The notes under the pieces: generated by a model | What the model saw: only the letters and a program-made list of their open reading frames with translations | Told to the model about the DNA's origin: nothing | The model's database searches: none | Position numbers and translations under genes: made by a program | Assembly: GCF_027244095.1 (NCBI RefSeq) | Contig: NC_069657.1 | Coordinates: forward strand, 144,394,857 to 144,458,856 | Source of the DNA: Hemicordylus capensis | Lineage: Eukaryota; Chordata; Lepidosauria; Squamata; Cordylidae | Length of the DNA: 64,000 bases | Direction: 5' to 3' | Shown: one piece after another, positions 33,396 through 44,762 of the stretch | Layout of the letters: every line of letters starts with the position of its first letter | Numbering within the stretch: position 1 is the first letter of the stretch

Positions 33396-34007
33396 TTTCT
33401 TCTAGCCTGCTAACCAGGGGAGCAGCTATATTTGGGCAGACATGTCCAAAAAACACATGCCACCCTTCTCCAGGACCTCCTTGCTCCTCTCCCCCTCCCC
33501 CTGCTGGCCAGCACTGTTGCTGCTCACCCACTTGCTTGCTGGCCATGCTGCCCCTTTGCCAGGCTCCTCCTGGCCTCCTGGAAAGCAGAAAAGCCCCATG
33601 TGTCTTGAATTTCTAACTGGCTCCAAGCTGATGCAAAGCAGAAAGAGTCAATCCAGGGCTTTCCAGCTTCCCATTGCCCAGGAGGAGCCTGGTGAGGAGG
33701 AGACTGGAGCAGCACACAAGGGGGTGGCATGAGCAGGGCTGTGTGAGTCGGCGGCCTGAACCATGGAGGGAAGAGGAACTCCCTGTGTTCAAGTATTGAA
33801 CACAGGCTCTCTCTGCCCTTTCTACACCACTGCTGCTAAGTGTGGGAGCTCAGTTGTGAAAGGCTATGTTTCAAGGCAGAGAATCTAAATGATTCTCCTA
33901 GTAGTGTCAAAATATAACAATAGACTAAATAATTAACAATTTTTTGCCCTTTAATTGTACTCTGAAATATGCTACCTGGGGCAGGTTATGTTACCTTGCC
34001 TTATAAT
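33396..34007. other. Unassigned stretch
   Basis: Overlapping GC-rich frames on both strands (33442-33732 plus, 33524-33730 minus); no domain recognised and no sign of a real gene. Confidence 0.4.
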
Positions 34008-34208
34008 TAGGGATGTGCACAAATCATTTTTTTCTATTCAATTTGTGCCCAAATCAAATCACCCCTCATTTGTTTGGTGTCTGAATCTGTACCCCAAAAC
34101 CAAATGGGGGTGGGGGTTGAAGGGGGCCAAAACCAAACTGGCCTTATGTGGTTTCAGTTTGGTTCTAACTCGAACCGAACCTGGCCAGGTGGTTTTGTGC
34201 ACACCCCT
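34008..34208. mobile_element. hAT-like element, small and apparently chimeric
   Basis: The left end TAGGGATGTGCACAAATCAT continues like the long-class element at 8731 (CAATTTGTGCCCAAAT). The right end GGTTTTGTGCACACCCCTA continues like the compact class (ACCGAACCTGG). Flanks ttataat and gtcatagg do not match. It is likely a recombinant or internally deleted copy. Confidence 0.65.
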
Positions 34209-35045
34209 AGTCATAGGAGTTTTGCGTGCAGTTTAGTGGGAAAGTGTGCATGGGAACTCGAAAGGAAGCACCTTGATCACAAGGAGACCAGCAGGAAGAG
34301 AAGTTAAGTACTACTTCCTCTTTCATATCCTCATAAAAGAAAGTTTAAACTGTTGAAAACTATAGCTAAGATATAATTTTTTTAAAAATCTCCAAATACT
34401 CTAAACAGCAAAAAAACCCACCCCACAACACCAAAAAATCCCACCAGTTATGAGTATAGAAAGCCAACAGGGGAAGGGGCACTTCCAAAGTGTAGCACAA
34501 AGTATGCATGTATAACTATTTGCTTGATGGGCAGAAGCTGTAGGTGTGTGCTTGGTGCAAGGAGCTCCTGGCCCTGAGGGAACAAGTTCATTCCCATGAA
34601 CCAAAGTGGAGAAGCTCAGGGAGACAGAGATGAGATCTTCATGGATATGATAGGAGCATCCCACTTCCAGGCTGATGGCTCCTCTGCTGTCAGGGAGAAT
34701 GAAGGTCTTGGGAAAGAATGACATCATTCTTAGATAAAGGAAAACAATCTCTTAAAAGGGACCCCTTCTGTGAATGATGAGCCTACTGTATATGCTCTCT
34801 CACAGGGGATACTCCTCCAGGGGTGGGGGCCCTAGTAGTGGGTGATTCGATCATATTCATTCTTTCATTCATAAATTCATCCATCCATTAAATTTATATA
34901 CCTCCCTCCCTAAAATGGCTCAGGTCAGGTTGCATTAAAATAAAAAAATAATAATTAAAATTAAAAACCATTTTAAAGCACCTTGACACCATAGCAATCA
35001 GATCATGCCCCTGTTATGCTGGTTGTTCATTTAGAAGATTGTTCC
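34209..35045. other. Unassigned stretch
   Basis: No gene recognised. The minus-strand frame 34401-34727 has no family signature. AT-rich LINE-like sequence appears near 34850-34990. Confidence 0.4.
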
Positions 35046-35145
35046 AGTACTTTATTTATTTATTTATTTATTTATTTATGTATTTATTTGTCAGATTTGC
35101 ACACCGCCCCTAACCTACGTCTCTGGGCAGTTAACAATAGCATTA
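35046..35145 (-). mobile_element. L2/CR1-like LINE 3' tail
   Basis: (TTTA)n at about 35052-35092, then GTCAGATTTGCACACCGCCC and CTCTGGGCAGTTAACAATA, the reverse complement of the shared LINE terminus. Confidence 0.65.
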
Positions 35146-37163
35146 ATATACCACCATTTAGGTGGTATATTAATAAATCTTTGATGAAAGATCTGAAATT
35201 TACTACACAAATGGAATAGGAAATGGAGGATTTTTTTCATTTTAACAGGGGATCTATTACATCAACATCTCTGGTTTGGGATACTTTTAAAACATTTTTT
35301 TGTGGGGCCAGATCATAGCTTATTCTTCATATTAAAAAAGACAACAAATGGCTCAGATGGTATCTCTTGAGAAGCAAGTTCAGAATTCATTAATCTTTTA
35401 TGTGTTACTTCTTGTGAAACATACAGAGCCTTATTTATAGCTAGATATGAATGAAATAAATTATACTCCTTAGAAACTGAATTGTTTAGAATTGTACTAG
35501 GCAAAGATATTGGGAAAGGGAGGAAAATCTAGTGAACTTTTGGCTTCTAGACTGAAGCAGATTAAACAGCATAATATTATATCTTCTTTCTGTGATGCAC
35601 AAAGTAATGTCTACGTAGATCCTGAATTTATAAATTAGCAGGTTTTTTTGAGTTTTATTCTAAGCTGTATAGTAGTGGCACATCTAATATTGATGCAGAC
35701 AGACTGTTTCTTGCAGAGGATGCATCTTCCACATTAAACACAAGATCAGATCAATCATCTAGCTGCAACTCTTTCTCTACATGAAATAATGACCACAATT
35801 AAATTAATTAAATCTATGAAATCTGGAAGGGCCCAGAGCTCAATGGATTTTCTGTGGAGTTTTACAAGAAATATATTTCTTTTCAGGCTCCAATTTTATT
35901 GAAGGTCTATAATGATGCTTTTCTTCATAAGTACTTCCCTCTTTCTTTCAATGAAGCTTATCTAACTGTTCTCATTAAGACTGGTAGAGATTCTGGTGTA
36001 TGTACTAGCTATAGACTTATCTCTTTGTCAAATGTGGATGCTAAGATTTTGACAGCGACACTGGCACATAGGGTGCAGACTGTGCTCCCTACCATTATTC
36101 ATCCAGTTCTGACAGGGTTTATATCTGGCTGCCAGGGATAAAATAATATTAGATAGTTGATTGATGTACTAGCCTTATTCTTGGAGAAGCAAGACCAGGC
36201 CGCTATAATTTCTTTAGACACAGAGAAAGCATTTGACATGGTCCATCCAGGGTTCTTGAAACATGTTTTGATTAAATCTGGATCTCCCCCGAGGTTTTTT
36301 AAAACTTGGATTACCATGCTATACAAGGCTCTGTATTCACGAGTCATCACCAATGGGCTATTGTCCCCTTCAATTAGACTAGAACAGGGCACATGCCAGG
36401 GATGTCCTGTATCTCCTCCTCTTTTCTAGTATGGTGTTAGAATCCCTGGCTTGTGCTATTAGAGACCCTGATAATATAAAAGTTATTATACGAGGTGGGA
36501 TCGAGCACAAGTTGATTTAATATGCAGATGGCATTTTAGGTTTTGTTGATAGATCAGAGGTCTCAATTCCTAATCTTATTTCTTTAGTTTTAAAGTTTGG
36601 TAATTTATCAGGTTACAATTTCTAGGAAGCTTTCTCAATTAGTAAATTCAAATTTTTCTAAATTTTTAGTTCAAATGAAAAATGACTTTGATGGGTGACT
36701 ACGATTCTGATGAGTATCGGGGGCGGGGGGATAAATGTGATTAAGATAAATCTAATTCAGAGGCTCATACATATTTTAAGAAATTTTTCCATTCTTGTAC
36801 CCTCAGCATATTTTAAGCAAATCTATAAATCAGTGGGGGGTGGAGCCAACATGGCCGATGGATAGTTTGATTCCTCTCAGCGCCTCCAGTTTTTTGTCTT
36901 TTTTCCCTGTAGAGGCCTCTTTTTCTGGATTATTCCTTGCTATTTTATTATTTTATATTTTTTATTTTACTCTTTATCACCTGGGAGACTATTTTTAGCC
37001 CTTCAGGATGGGCAGAAGAATTGCACAGGAGCTGGTCTCCCTGCCTCAGTCCCAGCTTCAAAGAGACGCACCAAGCAGCTGAAGCTGGACTCCTTTTTGC
37101 CTTCGGTGAGTGCCTCGACTCCTATTTCACTACAAAACAGATTTGCCCCGTTAGAGGATATTT

Positions 37164-38675
37164 GTGCCTTCACAGAAGCTGCTCCTGGGGATGATTTTGA
37201 TGACCCCCCCCCCGAATGGCTCTTTACAGGAGATGCAGTGTAGCATTGATCAAAACGTTCTTCTATCTCAATTCTGCAATTTAACTGCAGGCATGCTGCA
37301 ATATATTCTACAAACACTAAAGAGACTGGAATCTAAAACAAGTGAGATCATGAAGCTTGTTTTAACTCAAAGCCAGTCTTGCTCCTGTTTCCACCGTGAA
37401 GGCAATACTAAAACAAAGATAGCCTCACCAGTTAATGGGCCATTAAATCATATATCGTTCCCTTTACCTGACAACAAAGCTAACCTCAGTCTTCAACCTA
37501 ATTGTGTTATGCTCTCTATTCCTCATCAGTCATGCAACCGTTATAGCTGGATCCACAAATCTGCTATTCTTCGCTCAATAAGCTTCTTAACTGCCCGTTC
37601 TATCTCAAGCTATGACCTTATTAAATATGAACATTTACCAGATGCGAATCATAATCAGAGGATTCTACTCACATTCAGGAATCCCAGTTTCCCAGTGCTA
37701 CTTCTTCGATCAAGAGAGTATCTGGCCAGATTCAATATTTCAACCCAGACATGTTTTGTAAATGCTACTGTTAAACCCCTAGCTGTGAGAGAGATAAATC
37801 CGCCACTCTCTGTGCCTCGCCCTCGGCCTCGCAGCCTTGAGAGAACAAAGCTAAGCAGTAAAACTTCCAGGCCTAAGACAACATCACATTCCATTCCTCA
37901 AGGGCAGCATCCCTGTGTACTCTCAATTAAGACTCCCTCCCAAGAAAAAGGAGTTGAGGCAGAAACTTTAAACTCTTATGCTGCTCCAAAGCTTACTTCT
38001 GCATTACAGGACTATGCTGATATACTTCCCCTACTGGATACTACAAAGTCCTTGCCTGAGGTAGCCGACGATTTGGCTGAACTGAGTAAACAAAGTCAAG
38101 CTGCTTCTCTCTCCATAGCTGGGAATTCCTCTCCTGTTAACCATCTATCTGCTGACGTTCCTGTGGATATGGATATATTGAAATTGGCACGCATGGCTTT
38201 ACAAGAAAATGGCCAAATTGAGGAAGACCATTGGGCAGGCTTGGCAAACGACCCCCATTTCTGTGCAATTTTTTCTTTGCTAGATTTTAAACAGCACTCT
38301 TCTCCTGTTAAAGCTTTAAAAAAGACTGGTGCTAGGCCTCTCCCGGATGACAACGATAATGGTCCCTCATTCCCTACTTTTAAGGATGCTACCGCTAACG
38401 CTGTTGATACCGCAAGTGCCTCACCTTCCCCTTCTCCTGCTACCCCAAGAATTACAGAAGACCCTATTATTCTCTCCTCTGACGATGACACAAGTCTGAT
38501 TTGTATTTCAACTATTCCATCTCCTCAAAATGATCTTATCTCTACTTGCAGATTATCTGCACCAATCAATATCCCCAACTGCTCTTTGTTGCCAGAACCC
38601 CTGGCCACTGATGCCACACTATGTGAACCTGAAACTAACTCTACTCCCGCGGCTACCCTGATTCCAACTGATTGA
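37164..38675 (+). CDS. LINE ORF1 protein, 503 codons open
   Basis: Retrotransposon nucleic-acid-binding ORF1, not a host gene. The frame has no stop over 503 codons. Residues about 150-215 (LLTFRNPSFPVLLLRSREYL) look like an RNA-recognition-type fold; a basic stretch follows (PRPRPRSLERTK, about 220-235), and the C-terminal half is acidic and Ser/Pro-rich. No CCHC knuckle is seen. The natural N-terminus probably lies further up: 37008-37210 reads LPASVPASKRRTKQLKLDSF and PISLQNRFAPLEDICAF in another frame, joining near the C-homopolymer at about 37204-37213, so two small indels shorten the present frame. The next ORF begins about at the stop. Confidence 0.75.
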   Translation: MPSQKLLLGMILMTPPPNGSLQEMQCSIDQNVLLSQFCNLTAGMLQYILQTLKRLESKTSEIMKLVLTQSQSCSCFHREGNTKTKIASPVNGPLNHISFPLPDNKANLSLQPNCVMLSIPHQSCNRYSWIHKSAILRSISFLTARSISSYDLIKYEHLPDANHNQRILLTFRNPSFPVLLLRSREYLARFNISTQTCFVNATVKPLAVREINPPLSVPRPRPRSLERTKLSSKTSRPKTTSHSIPQGQHPCVLSIKTPSQEKGVEAETLNSYAAPKLTSALQDYADILPLLDTTKSLPEVADDLAELSKQSQAASLSIAGNSSPVNHLSADVPVDMDILKLARMALQENGQIEEDHWAGLANDPHFCAIFSLLDFKQHSSPVKALKKTGARPLPDDNDNGPSFPTFKDATANAVDTASASPSPSPATPRITEDPIILSSDDDTSLICISTIPSPQNDLISTCRLSAPINIPNCSLLPEPLATDATLCEPETNSTPAATLIPTD

Positions 38676-39614
38676 CTTTCGGCTGGGCCAGAACAGATAT
38701 CGATCTTAGCCTGGAATATTGGCGGTTGGAACAGCAAACGTCGTGACCCGGACTATTCAACTTTTGTCTCCCACTTTGACATTTTGATGATCCAAGAAAC
38801 TTGGTTAACAGGAGATCTTTTTCTCCCTGGTTATACACCTTTTCTACTAGCTGCCAAGGCTGAGGGGGGCAGGGGTAGACCGAAGGGTGGTCTTGCGGTC
38901 CTTGTATCTACATCCCTGCAATGCAAATTGACTTACCTTGGCTCCCTTGACCCATATGCATTAGCTGTCCTACTTACTTTGGGGGTTTTCAATTTAGTGC
39001 TGATAAACATCTATATCCCTCCTTTAGGTTCACACTCTTGTGTTAGGGGGATATGGCTAAATTTAGAAGCATTCATTACTGATATCCAGATTTCACAGCA
39101 TAATTTACATTATGTACTGGCGGGAGACTTCAGTGCTCGCATTGGCTTGGATGATCGAGTTCTTTATTCCAAATTTCACTGTTACCCTCCAACTGTAGAA
39201 CCTCCATTCCCTTTATTCGTCAGACGCTCTAAAGATTCTAGAGCTAATGCTTCTGGTTTAACCTTACTTCAGTCATTTAATAAGTTGGATTTACACTGTC
39301 TTAATGGAGCATTTCACACTGATTTTCCCGCAGAGTTTACACACTGGGCAGGAGCTAGACCTTCCTTAATTGACTATGTGGCTATTTCTCATGGTTTGGC
39401 CTCAGCTATTAGGAATTTTCAAGTTGTTAATCGACCAGAGAGCGATCATTTCCCCCTGCTTCTGAATATTGGTTGGGAAGGCCTTGTTAGGTTAGACTGC
39501 AGACAAGACCTTTGCAGGAATGATGGACCTATACTTCAGCGAGTGAGATGGTCTCCTTTCCTGTTTAACCAAGTAAGCTTGTTCCTAAATTCTCAGGATG
39601 CCATCTCTCTGTGA
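38676..39614 (+). CDS. LINE APE-type endonuclease domain (ORF2 N-terminus)
   Basis: Apurinic-like endonuclease that nicks target DNA for LINE integration. Motifs: ILAWNIGGWN (38703-38732), MIQETWL with catalytic E (38784-38807), VLINIYIPP (38998-39025), AGDFSARIG (usually G-D-F-N-A; here N replaced by S) and ESDHFPLLL with the catalytic S-D-H near 39438-39465. The frame before 38784 continues upstream in phase. A TGA at 39612 is followed by a further in-frame coding remnant. Fragment of a dead element. Confidence 0.8.
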   Translation, partial: LSAGPEQISILAWNIGGWNSKRRDPDYSTFVSHFDILMIQETWLTGDLFLPGYTPFLLAAKAEGGRGRPKGGLAVLVSTSLQCKLTYLGSLDPYALAVLLTLGVFNLVLINIYIPPLGSHSCVRGIWLNLEAFITDIQISQHNLHYVLAGDFSARIGLDDRVLYSKFHCYPPTVEPPFPLFVRRSKDSRANASGLTLLQSFNKLDLHCLNGAFHTDFPAEFTHWAGARPSLIDYVAISHGLASAIRNFQVVNRPESDHFPLLLNIGWEGLVRLDCRQDLCRNDGPILQRVRWSPFLFNQVSLFLNSQDAISL

Positions 39615-40207
39615 GATGCCCTAGTAGGGAAAGGATTACAGATTTCCTCTCCAGCTATCTTAGATCTTTATGATAGCCTAATTAGCCTCCTTTCACCCAT
39701 GCTCACCAACTCCTGTCCACCAGCTAGTCAGCGCCATAAAACCCCCTCCTGCCCATGGTTTGATTCTGTCGTGCTGCCAAGAGGGCCCTCATTCAGGCCT
39801 TTAAATCCCATGCTGAAGGTGCCTCTGCATTCATCAGTCAACAACTTCTTATGGCAAGGACACCTGCCCAGATTTTCACTTCGTAATCTTCAACTACCTA
39901 TTGAAGAAGGCAGGTTTAACTTTCTGCATTTTCAAGCTTGTCATTGGGCATTTATTTTATCTTTAGTCTTAGGGTGGAACAATGAGTCCCAGGTTTCAGT
40001 CACACCTTGGACACAGGACAAAGTTATTATTTGACACCACTGAAATCTTGGCTGGTGCTGGGCTCATCATTTGTTTGCGGATCTATATAATTAGCAGTGT
40101 TAAAGCTGCAAGAAATATGATGGAGAACTTTGGGTTCTAGACATGGTTTCAATCCTTGCCAGCATGAAAAGCTTACATTGTTGTAAAATCCCTGTGAAGA
40201 TTGTTAG

Positions 40208-40875
40208 TAGGGATGTGCACGGAACCATGGAGGCGTGGTCCAGCACTGGGGGGAGTGTTGCTTTAAGGGCAGTGGGGGGTAGTACTTACCCCTCCCACTT
40301 CTCTTCCCCCTCCGGCGCTCAACTTTAAGGAAATGTTTTTGGGGTGGCAGGGTTCCTCCCTGCCGCCCCTGTCCCCATCATTGCTGCAAAACTCTGAGCA
40401 AGTAGAAGCTGGCGCCATGCATGTGCTCATCACGGCATGCGTGGCCCAGATATGTCACACGCAAACATGTGAAGTATGCGGCGCACACGGCATCGATGGG
40501 TGTGTGGCACTGTTGCCAGAACCTCAGGGGTATACTTGTGAGTCAAATGGGCCGTAACTCAAAATTTGGCTTTAAAAAAGCCAAATCTGGCAACAGAGGT
40601 GTGTGCTGCGATGGGCACATGCGTGGCGCCAGCTTCTACTTGCTCAGAGTTTTGCAGACTACGATGGGGGCAGGCACGGCAGGGAGGAACCCTGCTGCCC
40701 CAAAAACGTTTCCTTAAAGTCAAGCGCCAGAGGGGGAAGAGTGGCGGAAGGGGTAAGTATTACCCCCCACCCTTAAAGAGACACTCCCCCCCCCGCCAGA
40801 CCACCTGACCGCCCAAATTCTGGACTGGTCCGGAGGCCTTTTGCATGGCTCCGGACTGGTTCGGGCACACCACTA
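40208..40875. mobile_element. hAT-like non-autonomous element, compact class, perfect TSD
   Basis: TAGGGATGTGCACGGAACCA to GGGCACACCACTA, flanked by attgttag at 40200-40207 and 40876-40883, an exact 8-bp duplication that fits the hAT preference NTNNNNAN. The arms are inverted over most of the length: GGCGCCA...GCAAGTAGAAGCTGG near 40395-40415 pairs with AGCTTCTACTTGCTC near 40630-40650, and GGAGGAACCCTGC with GCAGGGTTCCTCC. Closely related to 54080-54586. Confidence 0.92.
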
Positions 40876-41950
40876 ATTGTTAGTAAATATTTTTATTGGG
40901 CTAAATGGGTCTCCCACAATGTCTTTACACTAGATCAATTGCTCTATTCCAAAGCTGTTTTTAAATATTTTGATACTTTGAGAACTGAGTTTGATTTATC
41001 TTTAAATGCTAGCTGACAGTTTATTCAGCTAAAACAGTTACTATCACAGCTTTTTGGTCCTGATGCAGTTTCTGAAACTCCATTTCTATTATTAGACCTG
41101 GAACATCTGTTGGATGCACCTAAGCCTGTAACCTTGCTCTATTAGAAGTGTAAAGACATTGATAAGATTGATATTGATTATATCCGAGATATGTGGAACA
41201 ATGATCTTGAATCCCCCATCTTATTAAATCAATGATAGGTTGCTTTGAAGGCAGTGGAATATGCCTCTTTGAATCTCAAAATGTGGCTAATACAGCAGAA
41301 AATTTTATTCCATATTTATTGGACACTTCAGAGAATGCTTAACAAGAGATGGTTACAGACTTCTAGATGTTGGAGGTCTAATCTGCATGAGAGTGCACTT
41401 ATGCATATGGCTTGGATCTGTCTGGTTATTGCACAATAATGGCTTGAAATCCATAAGGCTGTTAACATGACATTGCAGCAATTGCCTGCCAAGGTTGTTC
41501 AAGTTTTGTTGGGGTACATCCCCAGCATATGGAATGTAGCATTACATCAAGAATTGTGGGTCCTTCATGTTGGTGGGGTGACCAAAAGGATAATAATGAA
41601 ACACTGGAAGGACAACTTCACTCCTCAACTGCAACTTTGGATAACTGACATGCCTTCCTTATCAGCAAGGTTTCTGTCTGACGGAAAGGTAAAGAAGAGG
41701 AATTTTCTACTATTTTGTCTGATTTTAATGAATTGTTTATGCTTTGAAAACAAAATATATTAGAAGGTGTTCCCCTCCCCCTTCCCTTGCTGTTTTCTTG
41801 AGTAGGTTGTATTTTATTATGTTAAAGTTATGCTTAAGGCATATTTCTTTCTTCTTTGTCTTTTCTTTTCTATTTCAGTTATACTCACATATATAATTGC
41901 TATCCTTGATTATATTATATGCACTGTTGTAATCTTATTGTGGGGGTATA

Positions 41951-42745
41951 AGGCTCTTGTGTCCTGTTTGTTATAAGAACAGTTCTCATTAGCAATGATA
42001 ATCTCCTGCACTCCCGGGACGGTTATAAGTAGAATGTTTACAAAACAATTCATTTCCTCTGATACTAGGTTTCATCAGTTTTATTACAGACTCATTAAAC
42101 TTATGGAAACATCTTTAATTAAGGCAATTTGCAGCTAGAGCTATATTTCTAATGGTGTCAACATTGCCCTGCACTATTGCCTGACTGACAAAGGAAATAC
42201 TTCTTTATAAATGAGGAAGAGAAGTGTTATACAAATTTTGTAAAAGTTGATACAAGAACAAAGTAGAGATATCTGTAGGTATGAATTAGTCCTAAATATA
42301 TTAAAACATATGACTATTATGAATTTAGATGAATTTAACCTGGGTTCAGTTTAGCTGGATTTAAGACAGCAACAGCCGGATACATTAACAAGTATCAAGG
42401 GAAATGAAGCTTAAGTGAGCAAGTGTGAAAGGTCACAAAAATATAAATAAATCCTTGGTGGTTGGCTGCTTTGGATATCAGATGTGTACCCCCATGCTGA
42501 TGCTTCATATCATAGGTAAGCTAGTTATTAACCAATTCTAAATATGGCATTTAGGAGGCAATAATTAGAAATTACTGGCATCACCACCACCACCACTATC
42601 ATCATCATTTATTTTAGCACATGTATGTGCTTTCTTTTTGCAAAAGTATTCAAGGCAGTTTATGGTTGAAATTAAAGGTTTCCAGTCCAAGATAAATGAT
42701 AAAAAAACAAAAGAGGAGCCTGGAGGGAAGAGGAAAATGGGCACA
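41951..42745 (+). repeat. OR subfamily II duplicon flank, unit A
   Basis: Matches 51419-51885 (unit B) and 56474-56870 (unit C). Shared with C: GGCTCTTGTGTC, CTCATTAGCAATGATGAT, TAATTAAGGCAA. Shared with B: GGTATGAA(A/T)TAG(C/T)CCTAAATATATTAAAA, TATTAACCA(A/G)TTCTAAATATGG. The block continues after LINE insertions at 45245-45620 (matches 51990-52330). Confidence 0.8.
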
Positions 42746-42833
42746 CGAAGGTACCAACTCTTATATTTATGTATTTAAAATATTATACCCCGCTACTGCT
42801 CGAGGCAGATCACAACATTAATAAAATAGATGT

Positions 42834-43324
42834 CCACCCGCTTAGCGGTGTGATGAGAACTCACCCAGTAGATTATATATTCCTCCTTACCTTCCCTAAA
42901 CATAGATGGGCCTTCTAGAGGGTGCATATAAATGCCCTCCCTTCGGAACTACTAGATGGTAGATATAGCAGAATTCTGACTGAGCAGAGATATTACCCCT
43001 GTAACTCAAATGAGATCTATTCGGTTGTGCATGTGGTCCTGCAGTGTGTCTTTTATATAGGGCTTGGGTGAAGCGTAATCAACCCAGTTTTACAAAGTTT
43101 GCCGGGACGATCAGATGAATTTTATGTCAAATATTTGTTAGTAGACCCGAATTTGTCAATCACACTTGCAGTTGCAAAATTATGTTGCTCTGCAATACGA
43201 GTTCATCGCACTCTGCTTGCTAATGGTTAGAACCAATGTAAAGATATATTATTAATATGGATATGTTTAAATTATACAATTGTTTTAGGTGTTCTGGTAT
43301 TGGTCAAGACAGACTGACTGACTG
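42834..43324 (+). mobile_element. Vingi/I-like LINE 3' fragment with 14-bp TSD
   Basis: Flanked by aataaaatagatgt at 42820-42833 and 43325-43338. The remnant PGRSDEFYVKYLLVDPNLSI (about 43105-43165) parallels 26575-26650 of the LINE at 24740. Strongly 5' truncated, inserted into the 3' end of the L2/CR1-like LINE. Confidence 0.8.
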
Positions 43325-44762
43325 AATAAAATAGATGTAATGTAAAATAAAAGGCTAATAAAGTTAAACAAGTTAAAAGACCAGCTAATACCACATTTTT
43401 AAATAAAAATGTTCAAATTAGTTATTAATAAAAAGCTTAAAACTGAGAACTATAAAAGCTAAAGAACCTACCAGATGTAAGCAGCAGAAAAAACATTTAA
43501 AAGCCTCTTTTAAAAATATGTCTTTTAAATTGTTTTTAAAAACTCTGAGGAAGGGAGCATGGCTCTTCAGAGAGGGCATTCCAAAGCTGAGGGGCCACAA
43601 CAGAAAAGGGTCTATCTCTAGTTCCCTCCAACCGGATCTCTGTTAGTGGTCTGACAGACCACATCAGCAGGGTCTGAGATGCCAAGTGGAGGACCCGGGC
43701 AGGTTCATATTGGTGAATGTGTTCCAACAGGTAACCCGATCCCAAGCCATGTAGAGATTTAAATGTCAAGGCCAGCACCTTGAATCTAGCTCGGAAGCAG
43801 ACTGGTGACCAATGAAGTTGCCGCAGGAAGGGTGTAACACTCATGAAGCAACTTGCACACACAAGCAACTTTGCATCAGCATTCTGGACCAACTGAAGCT
43901 TCTGAACTATCTTCAAGGACAGCCCCACATAGAGTGCATTGCAGTAGTCCAATCTGAATGTTGCCAAAGCATGAGTGAATGAGGTCAGGTCTGAGTAGGG
44001 TTGCATACCAGCCATCGCTGGTAAAAAGCACCTCTGCACATTGCTGCCACCTGTGCTTCTAAGGACAGTGTTGGGTCCAGAAACACCCCCAAGCTACAGA
44101 CTTTGTCTTTCAGATTTTGTCTTTACCTCATTTCTTGGATGATCAGTTTTATCAACCCAGACCACTTCCATCTTATCTGGATTAAGTTTCAGCTTGTTTG
44201 CCCCCATCTAGTCCAGAACAGCCTCCAAATCCCAGTTCAGAGCATCCACTGCCTCCTTGCTGTCTGCTGACTTAAAAGATAGGTAGAGCTGGTTTTCATC
44301 AGCATATTGGTGGCACCACAGCCCACACCCACAGACGACCTCTTCCAGAGGTTCCGTGTAGATGTTAAACAGCATAGGGGACAGAATAGATCCCTGTGGC
44401 ACCCCATAGACCAAAGGCCAAGGGGTAGAACAGGCATCCCCCAGCATCACCTTCTGAGTATGACCCTCCAGGTAGGAGTGGAACCACCATATGACCATGC
44501 CTTCAAGTCCCAACCAGGAGAGATGACCCAGAAGGATACCATGGTCGATAGCATCAAAAGCCTTTGAGAGGTCAAGGAGAATCAGCAGAGTCACACTCCC
44601 TCTGTCTATTTCCTGGAGGAGGTCATCCACCAGGATGACCAAGGCAGTTTCTGTCTTCTGTTGGAAGCTAGACTGGAAAGGATCTAAGTAATCTGATTCA
44701 TCTAGGACTACCTGAGTAATGCCACTAGAGAAGAGAGCAGACTTGTGGTGGACCACCAGGGA

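Larger units (their letters stand above)
36837..39838 (+). mobile_element. 5'-complete but 3'-truncated LINE (ORF1 + endonuclease), nested
   Basis: The insertion begins GGGGGTGGAGCCAACATGGC, a typical LINE 5' leader, and breaks off within ORF2 just after the endonuclease. The host Tx1 element resumes at about 39845, as judged from the uninterrupted copy at 57535-57570. ATCAGT occurs at both borders (about 36829-36835 and 39834-39839), either a short target duplication or microhomology. A LINE that keeps its 5' end and loses its 3' end is unusual, since target-primed reverse transcription starts at the 3' end. Probably the same family as the Vingi/I-like LINE at 24740 (inference). Confidence 0.75.
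35160..41950 (+). mobile_element. Tx1/L1-like LINE ORF2 region with two nested insertions
   Basis: Coding remnants in order: post-endonuclease linker (about 35170-35400; EDFFHFNRGS), RT blocks SYRLISLSNVDAKILTATLA (35998-36060) and ISLDTEKAFDMVHPGF (36208-36255), GTCQGCPVSPPLF (36388-36428), a degenerate YADG catalytic box (about 36520), then the thumb/C-terminal region LWQGHLPRFSLRNLQLPIEEG (39850-39910) and QQKILFHIYWTLQRM (41290-41335) with a cysteine-tryptophan pair (CW). It is split by a LINE 5' half (36837-39838) and a hAT element (40208-40875). Many stops; dead. A second copy is at 57000-58000. Confidence 0.8.

Noticed and set aside
37164-38675. 503-codon frame considered as a novel host gene
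   Set aside because: It lies between a LINE 5' leader and a LINE endonuclease in the expected order, so it is LINE ORF1.
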